NCBI GenBank assembly: GCA_003614735.1
Contig: KZ992650.1
Coordinates: 1 to 23,891, forward strand
Origin: Thamnocephalis sphaerospora
Lineage: Eukaryota; Zoopagomycota; Zoopagomycetes; Zoopagales; Sigmoideomycetaceae
DNA length: 23,891 nucleotides
Direction: 5' to 3'
Shown: piece by piece, positions 1 through 10,523 of the stretch
Position numbering within the stretch: the first letter of the stretch is position 1
Layout: each line of letters opens with the position of its first letter
Position numbers and translations under genes: made by a program
The notes under the pieces: model-generated
The model's input: only the letters and a program-made list of their open reading frames with translations
Told to the model about the DNA's origin: nothing
The model's database searches: none

Positions 1-1295
1 CGGCACAACGCTGCAGGGACCGCGCGATGCACTAGCAAAGCGAATGGGCAAGCATGCTTGTCCAAAAGCAGCGCGCCTTCCAATGTTGGCCACCGTCTAT
101 CTTCGTAGAAAGCTGAGACGAAATAGCGTCACAAGGCAAGTAGCACCGGAAGCGTATGCCGAAGTGCCCGCCGGCCTTGGCCTCGACCACACGGCCACGC
201 GAGCGTGGCACACGCACCGACGGCCAGCCGGCCAGCCAGCATGCTCCGTCTGGCCAGTACTGATTCGGTGCATCTCAGCGTAACTCATGGCGCGTTGTGG
301 GCGGAGCCGTTGGTCGGATCTCAGCCACCATAAGCAGACCCAAAGTGGGCCGTCACCCCCGCACAGGATATATGCACCAACCAGCGCGCAGCAGGAGCGC
401 ATTAAGCCACCAGCGAGAAAGGCACGGTCACTGGTCCACTGCCACGCCCACGGCCGCACCAGCCAGTCTGCTCGACCGTGGTCGCAGTAGCACGCAGACG
501 CAAAGAAAGCTTACCAAAGGGTGTGGGGTCAGATCGCAGTAGCAGCGGCAGCAGCGACACGTTGGTGGAAGCTTGACGTATCGACAGGCAAAAAGAAAAA
601 GCGCAGGTGCAAGCGAGAGCGAGAAAGAGAAGGCGAGAACGTGAACAACTCGGGCGCAGGAGGCACGCTCCGCTGGCTAATATGCTGAGAGTGCCGCCAC
701 GGAGACATTGTATGACAACAATGTGTAGCACAGCGACAGTGCGTCAGAGAAAGGGGCATTTGCAGCCTAGGCAGCATAGCACCAAGCGCGTCGGTCAGCA
801 AAGGGGGCAATGGTATGCCCAAGAAGGCGATGCGACGCATTGACGGCCAGCCGCACACACCGTTGACCAGCGACGACCGCAGTAGATCGTGATCTGCTTG
901 GACCGTATGCGCCAGCCAGCATTCAGTGTATGGTTGTACGCGTCAACGGCATGAACGGCCGTGCAGGATGGGGTTGCGCATGTATCAGCACATGTACGCC
1001 CGCGGGTAGCACGGCTACCACACTGATAAGATGACGCTGGCCTTTGGCTCTTGTCGCTTGCTGAGCTGTCAACCGGCGGCAACCAACCAGCAGGCCAGCG
1101 CAGCTTTGGCAGCACAAATGGCCGTGACGCCATGACACGCATCGCCTGCGGCGTCTGCAAATGGCGTGTCTCTGGTTCACAGTTAGCCTCACACGCTTGC
1201 TCACGCTCTGAACACGGATCAGGGCCTATGGCGCCTGCCATGCATCGTTTGAGATGCTTTGGATGGCGTTTCGCCCAGAACATGGCTCGATCATG
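1..1295. other. Left-edge region, no recognised gene
   Basis: No reading frame here resembles a known family. The open frames on both strands have unbiased, Cys/Arg/Trp-rich composition typical of GC-rich non-coding DNA, and no chain of exons with consistent splice phases was found. The purine-rich stretch near 590-650 (pyrimidine-rich on the minus strand) could be the leader of a minus-strand gene lying left of the window. Otherwise I see nothing assignable. Confidence 0.5.
587..655 (-). promoter_or_regulatory. Pyrimidine-rich tract on minus strand, possible leader of an off-window gene
   Basis: Read on the minus strand, this is a run of CTCTCGCTCTCG-like sequence with T-rich blocks. It resembles the tracts upstream of the two regulator genes on the plus strand. 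The likeness suggests a transcription start of a minus-strand gene whose coding part lies before position 1. The stretch without a minus-strand ATG is only about 300 nt, so the support is weak. Confidence 0.25.
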
Positions 1296-2169
1296 TCAGC
1301 CAGCAGTGGGTGCACACCGTGGGTGGTTTTTTTCTGCGTCTTTTTTTTAACAGAAACCGCTGTTGCGGTCGCATTTTTAATACACAGAAGGCGCGTCTTC
1401 TTTCTCTTTTTCCTTCTCGCTCTTTGGCCAGTCACCGGCGAACGCGACGTCTTTTCGCTACAGCTTCGCCATCTGCTGCCGGTGCGTTGGATTGCTCGCT
1501 TCGTTCGCTTACGCCTTGGCCATCCTGCCCGCCGCCTGGACTGCCCTCCTGTCCAACTGCGTGCCTGGCTGAGCACGATCACCACCGCTGCCCCGTTGTC
1601 CACGGTCCAACGTGCGCTCCCTTCACGCCACGTCCTCCACGTTGTGTCCAGCGACGCCTTTACGAATCCGCGGCGTCGTCTTTTTTTTCTGCCGGCTACA
1701 CAGCGTGTACCTGCGGGTGGTGCGGTCGCCTGCGTCGCCCGTCTGCGTTCGCCACTCTTTTCCTTTCCTGACCCAGTCGGCCTGTGCTGTTTCCAAATTA
1801 CGCGCAGCGTGTCTGTGACTCGATCTTGTTGCGCGCTGTCGACCGTCCGCCGGCGTTCTGGACGGGTGCGGTTCTGGCTCTAGTGGACCATTGCCGAACA
1901 AGTTGGTGGCGGCTTGGACGCTCTTTTGCCTGGTCAACGGCACGACGCTCAGTGTGCAGGCCGGCTAGCCGTACTGGCACGCTATTGCTACGGTTGTTTC
2001 AGCTTTTGCGTGACTGTCTGTTGCGTGTTAAGGCAGTCTGGTGGTAGACAGCGTTGCAACTTTTGACCATCCAAACGCATACATTGGATCGTCAAAGCAC
2101 CACGTACATTTGGCTGCACGTGTTTCTTTGGCGGCATCGGTCTAGGAGCAGCGACTACGCTCATTCGCT
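1296..2169 (+). promoter_or_regulatory. Promoter and long ATG-free 5' leader of the Myb/C2H2 gene
   Basis: The plus strand is strikingly rich in T and C, with T runs at about 1326-1350 and 1681-1688 and CTTTCTC-type blocks. It contains no ATG for 874 nt. The last upstream ATG is at 1293 and the next is the proposed start codon at 2170. About 14 ATGs would be expected by chance at 1/64 per position. This is what a long scanned 5' UTR looks like. Where transcription begins, and whether the leader has its own intron, cannot be decided from sequence. Confidence 0.6.
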
Positions 2170-4507
2170 ATGCGCCTAACTATGGAGCACCAATATCCGC
2201 TACATCTGCAGCTGCGGCAGCAGCAACAGCAGCAGCAACGGCAACAGTCATTGCCCACCTCAGGCCAGGTGAGCGATGGATGGCTGGCTTGCATGGCACG
2301 CCCTTCAGCTTGCTAACGTGGTCTCGTCGCCACTGCCATCAACGCAGATGCCGGCCATGTCGCCGTCTGCATCCGGTACTCCGTCCGCCTGTTCGTCTGA
2401 TGTGTCGTCACCACCTCCTCAGGCGGCTATGCTGCTCACCCCTCCCCCGACCGACGCAGCTGTACATGCACCCGTGTACGGGACACTGACCAAGGCAGGC
2501 GCCACCGCCGTTTCGGCGTCCATGTCGGCGGTTACGTCAACCATGACGAGCGCTGTCGTGCCTTCGTCAATGGTGGCCACGGCTGCCGATATGCTGCTGG
2601 TGCCGGCGGCGTCTTCCGGTATGTCGGCTGCAAGCGCGCCTGATGCCACGGCCGATTTCCACGCCTACTTTGACGAAAGTGCTGCGCTCAGTGCACTGTC
2701 GGCATTCAGCTCGTCCGTGGTGTCGTCGGCGCCACTGCAGTTTCAGTCGACGCAGACACAGCATCAGGAGCAGCATGAGTCGGCCACGGACGTATCGGCA
2801 TATCACGGTATGCCACCGTCGGCGGCTGTGGAACCGCGACGTCGTCGGGCGCGGGGTGAGCGTGTGCCCTGGATGCCAGAGGAAGACAATCTGCTGCGGC
2901 TTGCAGTTCAACTGTACGGCGACAAGACCGACAAATGGACCAAGATTTCTGCCTGTGTACCTGGACGCACCAACAAAAACTGCCGCAAACGCTGGTTCCA
3001 CTCGCTTGATCCGCAGCTGCGCAAGGGGCCGTGGACCGAGGCCGAGGATGAACTGCTGCGTCGTGGCTATGCGCATCACCGCGATCAGTGGAGTCGTGTG
3101 GCGGAGCTGGTGCCTGGCCGCACAGATGACCAATGCTCAAAGCGCTGGCGCGAAAGCTTGGACCCGTCCATCGATCGCAGCGACTGGACCGAGGCGGAAG
3201 AGCAGGAATTGCTGCGGCTGGTGGCAGAGCTGGGCAGCCAGTGGCAGCGAATTGCCGAGTACTTTCCCGGTCGACCGGGGCTGCACTGTCGCAATCGCTG
3301 GCGCAAACTGAACCGCAGCATGAATCCGGCCAAACGCAAGCGCACGCCGAATTTGACGGTCGACCCATCAGCGCCCGCGGCACAAGATGACGCGACCACC
3401 CTTGTGTCGGCCGTTTCGAGCGCTGGCCTTGATGCAGCCGTGGCGGCAATGTCGTCGGTGGACTTTTCCGAAATGCATACCTCTGCCGCAGAACCTACTT
3501 CTGTGGTAGTCGCTGCCGCCCCGATGGCGTCCATGGCTGACTATGCGATGCAGCTGCAGGCGCACGAGGTTGAGGATATCACGCTGACACAGCTGCCACT
3601 TCGTCAAGCAACCGACTTTCTGCCGCAGGCCTTTTACACCCTTGATTCAGCGATGGCGTCGGTGACAACGGCCATGCCGGTCCGACTCGATATGGCCGCT
3701 GCCGAGCGGAGAACGCTACCACTGATCATGCCCGAGGCAGACGAGCACGGTACGGGTGCTATGCCCATGCTGGTAGCGTACGGATGTGCATTTCCCGGCT
3801 GTGATGCTGCGTTTGCCACTGGCAATGCGCTGCTCTACCACGCCAAGGGCAGCCATGCTGGTCAGCCGGCTCCGCTAGATCGGCCATACCGGTGCGCCAT
3901 GCCCGGCTGTCTCAAGCGGTACAAGAATGTCAACGGACTGCAGTACCATGTCGAACGTGCCAAAGGCTCGGCCGGACATACCTATCCACGTCTTGGCGGA
4001 CCGCGGGTAGCATCCGCAAGTGGCACGGCTATTGAGCCTACATCAAACGCAGTGGGCGTGTCGGCCATGCAAGTGCCCATGGCTGATGCATTGCCGTATG
4101 TCGGTCAGAACGCAGGCATTGGTATGTCCTATATCGAGCAGCTGGGTATGGGCGAGGAGGAGAAGCCGTTTCGCTGTGCTGTCCCCGGCTGCACCAAAGC
4201 CTATCGCAACGCCAACGGCTTGCAGTACCATCTACGCCACGCACACCTCGACCTAATGCCGGCATCTATTGCCGCCTCGACAGTCATACGGCGTCCACGA
4301 CCATTCCGGTGTCCGTCGGCAGGCTGCGGACGACGTTATGTGAATGCAAATGGCCTTCACTACCACATCCGCCATATGCATCCGGCACAAGAGGAAGAGC
4401 TGCTGGCACGGATGAGGAGAGACGCCACAGATCTGCCGTTTGATTCTTATGCACTATCGCCCGTATCCACTGGAGTTGGCCACATTGTTGGCGAGCACAG
4501 TACATAG
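2170..4507 (+). CDS. Three-repeat Myb and four-finger C2H2 transcription factor
   Basis: The predicted product is a 752-residue nuclear DNA-binding regulator. Exons are 2170-2268 and 2348-4507. The intron (GTGAGC...CAG, branch GCTAAC) joins in phase 0. Exon 1 encodes a Gln-rich N-terminus. After a Ser/Ala-rich stretch come three Myb repeats at about residues 205-252, 259-303 and 311-355, each with the spaced Trp residues and RW-type ends (motifs GPWTEAEDELL, SDWTEAEEQELL). Four C2H2 fingers follow at about 511-538, 547-578, 641-668 and 686-713. The last three carry YKNVNGLQYH-like cores resembling fungal Sfp1 and animal JAZF1 fingers. Finger 2 has an odd nine-residue gap between its histidines. 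Myb repeats bind DNA as a tandem array, and Sfp1 controls growth genes in yeast. The target here is unknown. The start is the first ATG after an ATG-free leader; a second in-frame ATG lies at 2182. Confidence 0.88.
2218..2238 (+). repeat. CAG/CAA run encoding polyglutamine
   Basis: A short in-frame run of CAG and CAA codons in exon 1 of the Myb/C2H2 gene encodes seven glutamines within a longer Gln-rich stretch. The mix of CAG and CAA makes it less slippage-prone than a pure repeat. It probably forms part of an activation or interaction segment. Confidence 0.7.
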
Positions 4508-5500
4508 ATGCTACGGGCTTGCGCATACTCCATGCCTCCAGTCTTTGTGATTGTAGATCGCTTCCTTGTCTCGTTCGCGCATTTACGCATTTACGCTGTA
4601 CCTTTACACCCACGTCGAAACACCGCCTTATTGATATTACCTCTGGCTGACTGCCGATCGTGTGCAAGAGCAAGATTGCAACGTCGGCGCATCATCTGTA
4701 GTAACAGTTGCCTAGCGAATACATAGGTTTCACCACTTGTGCTGTAATGGCTTGAAAGCCTTGACGATGACTTGCATGGCAAGAGCGCTATATTATGTAG
4801 TGCCCCCGGTTCTGCTTAGGCCTTGACTCTTGAAGTGCGACCTGTATGCAGCATTTGTGATGAGGCTAGAATAGTTGCTGGTTACCTGAACCAGCATGAC
4901 ACGCCAATTAGTTTGTTGATCCTAGCCACTGCGTTGCACACTATGCCACCATTGCTTTATCAAAATTCCAGTTGTGCTGTTACTCGCTTATCAAATAGCA
5001 GAGCATGCTTTGGTTACATCAGCAATAGCGGTTACGTACTCCACATCGGAACATTATATACGCAGGTAATTGGCACTGGCATCAGCTTTACCATCACACT
5101 TTTATCCAGTGCTTTGGCCCAAATGAGCGCCTGGTCATTGATACATTGGTAAAGCGAGATACACAGTTTGCTGAAGGAGACAAACCAGCCGTATGAGCCA
5201 GCCAGCACTGCTTCTCGTAAGAGTCGGCAGGTGCTTTCGAATATCGTCTTTGTATGGTTGCCGTATATACATGCGATAGGTAGATACTGTTGGCGTTGGC
5301 CACGAAAGATACGCTGGAACAAGGATAATTTGAGCTACGGCTGTTACCGTAGCTGTCAAGAGTACGGTGAACGAGTGGTCGTGCCAGAGATATCCTTTAT
5401 TGCAATATTTGCCAATGTCGTAGCTAGTGATGTGGCCCGCATGGATTCCCACACAAGCCTTTGCAACTTGCTGGAAAGCACCAGCGTGTGACTACGACGT
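4508..5500. other. Convergent intergenic region, AT-richer, no supported gene
   Basis: About 1 kb separates the stop codon of the Myb/C2H2 gene from that of QDPR, which point at each other. The sequence looks more AT-rich than the flanking coding DNA. Several frames stay open for about 100 codons on both strands at 5032-5490, but none shows a recognisable family, clear codon bias or a splice-consistent chain. It presumably holds the two 3' UTRs. A small or fast-evolving gene cannot be excluded. Confidence 0.5.
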
Positions 5501-6568
5501 TTACTCAAACGTTGTACTGCCATTCTTGGTGATAATAGAGATCAGGGCACCATTGTTGAATGATTCGGCTTCCGTAGCCCAGGCATACAGTTTTCTGTGG
5601 GAGCGTGTCGATAAGCAGGCATTGACACATCCATGCCAATAGGTGCTTACTCGGCCACGACATCAAGCGGAGTCCAGCTGCTATAGTCTGCATTTGGCGA
5701 GCCAGCGCGGTTTCCGGGAGTATCCAAGGTGATGCTGTATGCGCGTGACATGCTGTTAGTGCGTACGCTACTAGTCAACACTGCAACGTTTGCAGCTTAC
5801 GGTAGAATTGCAGCCACACGCGCACCAGTGGGCAGTCCGCTGTTGGGATCGGCCAGACTGGTGGTCAGATGGTGAACGGCCGCTTTAGCAGTACCGTAGC
5901 CGATCATGCCTATTGTTGCAGAGACAATGAGGGACGTGCGTGCGAGTGTACACGGCCATGTTACTCACCAGCAGTGCCGCTCTTGGCAGCCAGGGCACCA
6001 GTGAAGACCAGAAGGCCATTGCTGAGCGGGAAAAGCACTTGGTCAGCGATACAGACAAGGTGATATACGCTTGCAGCTTACTCTTTCAGATGCTTGCTGG
6101 CAACATGTGCGGCAATCAGCGATGAGTTGACGCTCTGTTTCCACATAAGCTCTGCATTGGCCAGACCAGCTAAAAGGGCAACAGCCTGTCAGCACAGCCG
6201 CAAATGCACACTGTTGCGCCGCCATCTACTTACTGGCAGACGAGACGTTACCACCTGCCCAGCCGCCAGCAACGCACAGCACTGCGTCGACCTTGCTGCC
6301 AGAGAGCACACCACGAACGGCTGCTTCAACTTGCTCTGTCTGCTGGGCCAGTCCAGTATCCACCGATACCTCAATGTTCTGGTCGGCCTCACCGTTGGCA
6401 CGAACGTCCACAGAGACGGTTGACTGGTGCGTGCAGAGTGAGCTTGCTGTACCGCCAACACTGCCAGTACTGCCCACTTACCCAGCCCTTGGTCTTGAAA
6501 TAGCGCACTAGGGCGTCTCCAAGCGCACCTGCGCCGCCGTAGACAATAACCTTTTGCTGAGTGCTCAT
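5501..6568 (-). CDS. QDPR: Quinoid dihydropteridine reductase
   Basis: This cytosolic short-chain dehydrogenase uses NADH to return quinonoid dihydrobiopterin to tetrahydrobiopterin, the cofactor of phenylalanine hydroxylase. There are seven exons (6568-6482, 6423-6234, 6169-6082, 6021-5969, 5909-5801, 5734-5651, 5594-5501), and all six introns keep phase. The product is 234 residues against 244 in human. Visible features are the nucleotide-binding VYGGAGALG near residues 9-17, the family signature CVAGGWAGG at about 79-87, MWKQS in exon 3, and the catalytic Tyr-Lys pair in YGTAK (Tyr144, Lys148). SSWTPL and a C-terminus like human QDPR (GALISIITKNG) follow. It is divergent from ILV3 across about 300 bp. 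As far as I know the enzyme is common in animals and reported from early fungi such as Mortierella, but not typical of Dikarya. Confidence 0.93.
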
Positions 6569-6864
6569 AGTGTGGCTGGTGCGGCGCTGAGAGACACGCA
6601 GAGGCGGGAGTGGAAAGCGTTGATGGGCCGCAAGAAGCGTGGGAAGAAAGCGAGCAAGCCTGTATACGTCAACCTTCGACAGTTTGCAGTTTTTGTAATC
6701 TCATCATCGTTGGCATCAGCATCATCGGATCTGTGGTGAGCAGTCCGGCAAATGGCGCGTCCATTGGCTATATAGGAGGCCGCGTCTGTTGTTTGCCAGC
6801 TGCCGTATTGCACATACCCCTCCTTCGCCACCTTCCAGCTGCCACTGCTGCGTATTCCACAAGC
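6569..6864. promoter_or_regulatory. Divergent promoter between QDPR and ILV3
   Basis: This 296-bp gap lies between the two start codons. It carries CCATTGG (a CCAAT-like box on the minus strand) at 6761-6767, followed by a TATATA element at 6769-6774. The TATATA is about 90 bp before the ILV3 ATG and well placed to serve that gene. No clear TATA box is seen for QDPR. An in-frame upstream start for either gene is not evident. Confidence 0.45.
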
Positions 6865-7564
6865 ATGTCATACTCATTCGCTGCGCTGCGTGGCGGCCGC
6901 GCCGCCAGCACGCGCGCCACTGCAGCTGCCACGGGTTCCGTGCACATGCAAGTCTACGCTCTGTCATCGCACATGCCTGTCAGCACAGTTGGCTAACGTG
7001 ATGCGCACCGTAGTTGGCCGCGGCAGTCTGTGCGCGCCCAGTCTTCCAGCGCATCTTCCGGCAAGGGTGCCCAGTTGAACCGCTATAGCGCACGCATCAC
7101 TCAGCCAAAGTCACAGGGTGCTTCGCAGGCCATGCGTACGTTGGCAAGGGTGCGGCTGTGGGGTGCAGCTTTGTGCTTACGTGTTCTGCACCTCGGTTGG
7201 ATATCCAGTGTATGCCACCGGTCTCAAGGAAGGCGATATGAGCAAGCCGCAAGTGGGCATCTCCAGCGTGTAAGCCGACATGCGTGCTGGCATCGTGAAC
7301 ATGCGCACCATTGCTAACCGCTGGGTGGCGCTGCCGGCAGATGGTACGAGGGTAACCCGTGCAATATGCACCTGAACGACCTTGCTGCCAAGGTCAAGGA
7401 GGGCGTGCAGCGTGCCGGACTGATCGGCTACCGCTTCAACACCATCGGTGTGAGCGATGGCATCAGCATGGGCACGACCGGCATGAGCTACTCGCTCCAG
7501 TCGCGCGAGATTATCGCCGACTCGATCGAGACGGTCATGAGCGCACAGTGGTACGACGCCAACA

Positions 7565-7595
<31 letters not shown>

Positions 7596-9330
7596 AGGCT
7601 GTCTCATCGCCATGGGCCGCGTAAACCGGCCGTCGTTGATGGTGTACGGTGGCACGATCAAGCCTGGGCACTCTGCGTGCACCGGTGAGCCGCTGGACAT
7701 CGTCTCCGCCTTCCAGTGCTATGGCGCCTACATTGCCGACAAGATGTCCGAGACCGAGCGACAGGATGTGGTGCGTCACGCATGCCCAGGTGCCGGTGCT
7801 TGCGGCGGCATGTACACCGCCAACACCAGTAAGCGTCCAGCGTGGTATGGGTGCTCCCTTGAACGCATGCGGCTCACATCAATGCCACCATTCAGTGGCC
7901 AGCGCCATTGAGGCCATGGGCATGACGCTGCCGTACAGCTCCTCCACGCCGGCAGAAGACCCGAAAAAGCTGGAAGAGTGCCTGAATGCCGGTGATGCCA
8001 TTCGCAATCTGCTTGAGTTGGACCTGAAGCCGCGCGACATTCTGACACGCAAGTCCTTTGAGAATGCCATGGTGCTGACGATGGCACTGGGTGGTAAGCA
8101 ACAAACTGCGCACCCCGGTCTGTAGGCAGACTGCTCACGCCCCTGATGCACTGCGCTGCAGGCTCTACCAATGCCGTGCTACATCTGCTGGCTATTGCCC
8201 GTGCGGTGGGCGTCAAGCTGTCGCTCGAAGACTTCCAGGTCGTAAGCGACCGTGTGCCGTTTATTGCCGATCTGAAGCCAAGGTATGCCAGTCAAGTAGC
8301 ACAGCATCCCATCGTCTATACATGCCAACGCTTAATGATGCTGTCTATATAGTGGCAAGTATGTCATGGAAGATCTGCACAACATTGGTGGCACACCTGG
8401 TACGTACTTGGCGCCAAACCGCTGCCACAGCCTGCTCGCTGACACAGTCGACGCACTCGACAGCTGTGCTCAAGTATCTGCTGTCGGAGGGTCTGATCCA
8501 CGGCGACTGCATGACGGTCACCGGTCACACGCTCGCCGAGAACCTTCGCAACGTGCCTGGTCTGACCGAGGGCCAGGATGTTATCCACTCGCTTTCGAAC
8601 CCTATCAAGAAGACGGGCCATCTGCAGATTCTGCGTGGTAACCTGGCACCGGAAGGCTCGGTCGCCAAGATCACTGGCAAGGAGGGTCTGCGGTTTGAGG
8701 GTGTAGCACGTGTCTTTGATGGTGAAGCCGATATGCTGTCGGCGCTGGAGCGTGGCGAGATTGGCAAGGGTCATGTGGTCGTCATTCGCTACGAGGGGCC
8801 GCAGGGTGGGCCGGGCATGCCTGAGATGCGTAAGTGCAACGAATGATGATGCGCTGGCCATGGGCACCGCATCGCGTGCGTTTTGCTGACAGTCGACGTG
8901 TATATCGCCACAGTCACACCCACCAGTGCGATCATGGGCGCCGGCCTTGGTAAGGATGTAGCACTGCTCACGGACGGCCGCTTCTCGGGCGGTAGCCACG
9001 TAAGTAGCAGTGCCAACCATGGCGCTACAATGGTGCATCGCTAACGGCGCGCTTTATTTCTTTCCACGCTCTTCTCCAATTTAGGGCTTTATCATTGGCC
9101 ACATTACGCCAGAGGCCCAGGTGGGCGGACCCATTGCTCTGCTGGAGAATGGCGACCGTGTGGTGATTGATGCCAACACACGTGAGATTACGATGGAAGT
9201 GTCGGAAGAAGTGCTGGCACAGCGTCGCGCACAATGGCAAGCGCCGCCGCTAAAGGCTACCAGTGGCACGCTGCGTAAATTCATCAAAAACGTGTCGTCA
9301 GCCTCGGAAGGCTGTGTGACTGATGCATAG
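6865..9330 (+). CDS. ILV3: Dihydroxy-acid dehydratase, mitochondrial
   Basis: The enzyme dehydrates 2,3-dihydroxy-isovalerate and 2,3-dihydroxy-3-methylvalerate to the 2-oxo acids in valine, isoleucine and leucine synthesis. There are ten exons: 6865-6939, 7027-7135, 7209-7269, 7341-7828, 7896-8093, 8162-8282, 8353-8399, 8464-8829, 8914-8999 and 9085-9330. The product is 598 residues against about 585 in yeast. Exon 1 encodes an Arg/Ala/Ser-rich leader fitting mitochondrial import. The mature part shows [13 protein letters not shown] and the three iron-sulphur ligand motifs [15 protein letters not shown] and [15 protein letters not shown] (about Cys89, Cys162 and Cys236). [25 protein letters not shown] and the catalytic-Ser segment [14 protein letters not shown] follow. 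The splice sites of intron 1 are the only doubtful point: phase 0 GTGCAC...GGCAG was chosen, but other sites near 7013 are possible. Confidence 0.94.
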
Positions 9331-9357
9331 ATAGGTGTGGGCTGTTGTGCATAGGAT

Positions 9358-9363
9358 AATAAA
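9358..9363 (+). terminator. Candidate polyadenylation signal of ILV3
   Basis: A canonical AATAAA lies 28 nt after the ILV3 stop codon. A very short 3' UTR fits this compact genome. No transcript evidence is available. Confidence 0.5.
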
Positions 9364-10400
9364 CGACTGCCGCCAGTGGCGCGCAAGTGTCAGCCGTGCG
9401 CTGTTGACAGTGCATCAATGTAGTGTAGCTCATGTGTCACCACACTGAGATGCTGAACATTCCATGTGAAACCCGACGGGTGTACGACCGCAAGTGCCAA
9501 GGGCTGCAGCCTGCTCACTTACCGACCCAAAAATTCTCGCATCCTTGTCTGCACGGGTCTGGCGCGCATCTCAGGGGGATGCGAACGGACATGCAGCAGT
9601 AGCAGCAGCAGCAGTGTGACAAGTGAACGCTGCTTTTGGATTTGGGTGAGCGCAACATCGCCGGTTCGGCTGCCAATAAGGAGCGCAGCATATGAGGGGC
9701 AGCCTATTTATTGCGAATCTTCAAGTCTGCAAATGTGCCGAGTTGTCGAGCATGCTGATGCTCGGTCTGGCACCAATCGAAACGCGGATGGCTATGGAAA
9801 ACCACCTACTGGTCGGACCAAGGACGAATGGCGGAACGCAGCCGACGGCGATGGCGTAGTGTGCTGCATGCACACGCCCGGTCGTCGCCTTGAGCAGTTG
9901 CGCATGCACACGCATGGCCGCCGTCGCCGTTACACTGGCCGAGGGAAACGGCAAAAGTCGTCAAAGCCATGGTGGAACATACGACGTGCTACCGGGCACC
10001 GTGCATATCTAGTGACCATGCTGGCTGCATATCGGCAACATATCTTTCTCTTAAAGCTGCGTCGGCTCGCATACCGCGGCTGCGCAAACAAGCGATATCG
10101 AATCAGCGATTTTAGCCGGTGTTTTGGAGGAGTCGGCTTTGGCAAAACATCAGCGTCCGTGGATGGCAATTCTGTTTGATAAATCTATAAGGGTGTGATC
10201 TGCTCCAAAATAGACGCAGCGCACTGGACACATTGCCCATATCCCATCGCGCATTAACGTTGGCCTGTTTGTACTCGCAATGCTCTTTATTTTTGCGCCA
10301 TAGACGGGGAGGCGGATGCGAAGGTGGGTGGATGGGTAGGCGATACTGGCTAACGGTGTTGCTGTGACAACAGCCTTCTCGTCATGGGGTGGCATGCGCT
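9364..10400. other. Intergenic region, no supported gene
   Basis: About 1 kb follows ILV3. A 237-codon plus-strand frame (9466-10179) begins at GTG rather than ATG. It is rich in Arg, Cys and Ser and matches no family I know. The minus-strand frames are equally unconvincing. A short AGC/CAG run lies at about 9594-9618. No tRNA-like B box was found. The right part probably holds promoter sequence for the TFIIB-like gene. Confidence 0.45.
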
Positions 10401-10418
10401 TTTTCTATTTCTCTCTCA

Positions 10419-10457
10419 GCGTGTGTGGGTGTGGGTGCGTGTGTGAGTGTCTGTGGC
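10419..10457 (+). repeat. Degenerate GT-rich microsatellite
   Basis: An imperfect run of TGTG/GGTGTG units ends in GAGTGTCTGTGG, about 60-100 bp upstream of a TATA-like element. On the minus strand it reads CACACA. It is likely a promoter-associated simple repeat of no known function. Confidence 0.6.
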
Positions 10458-10515
10458 CCCTTTCGCCTTATTTCCGTACTCCCTTTTGCTCTGTCAGCCG
10501 CCACACGCACACACA

Positions 10516-10523
10516 TATAAATA
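10516..10523 (+). promoter_or_regulatory. Candidate TATA box of the TFIIB-like gene
   Basis: TATAAATA sits after a CACACGCACACACA run. It is followed 75-160 nt later by a dense CTCTCGCTCTCG pyrimidine tract, a common arrangement around fungal transcription starts. The coding start at 11290 is about 770 nt downstream, implying a long 5' leader. Confidence 0.45.

Noticed and set aside
1254-1883. 209-codon plus-strand frame rich in Phe, Leu and Arg
   Set aside because: It lies in the pyrimidine-rich leader of the Myb/C2H2 gene. C/T-rich DNA has few stops and gives Phe/Leu/Arg-rich translations. The usable ATGs lie only at its far left and no domain is seen.
2706-3449. 247-codon minus-strand frame opposite the Myb repeats
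   Set aside because: The plus strand encodes three intact Myb repeats here, and the minus frame shows no domain or sensible composition.
5032-5322. 96-codon minus-strand frame downstream of QDPR, considered as an extra exon
   Set aside because: QDPR ends with a family-like C-terminus and stop at 5501-5503, and exon lengths sum exactly. No splice site joins this frame to it, and no known family was recognised.
5334-5524. 56-codon minus-strand ATG frame overlapping the end of QDPR
   Set aside because: It overlaps the conserved last exon in another frame and has no leader or family match.
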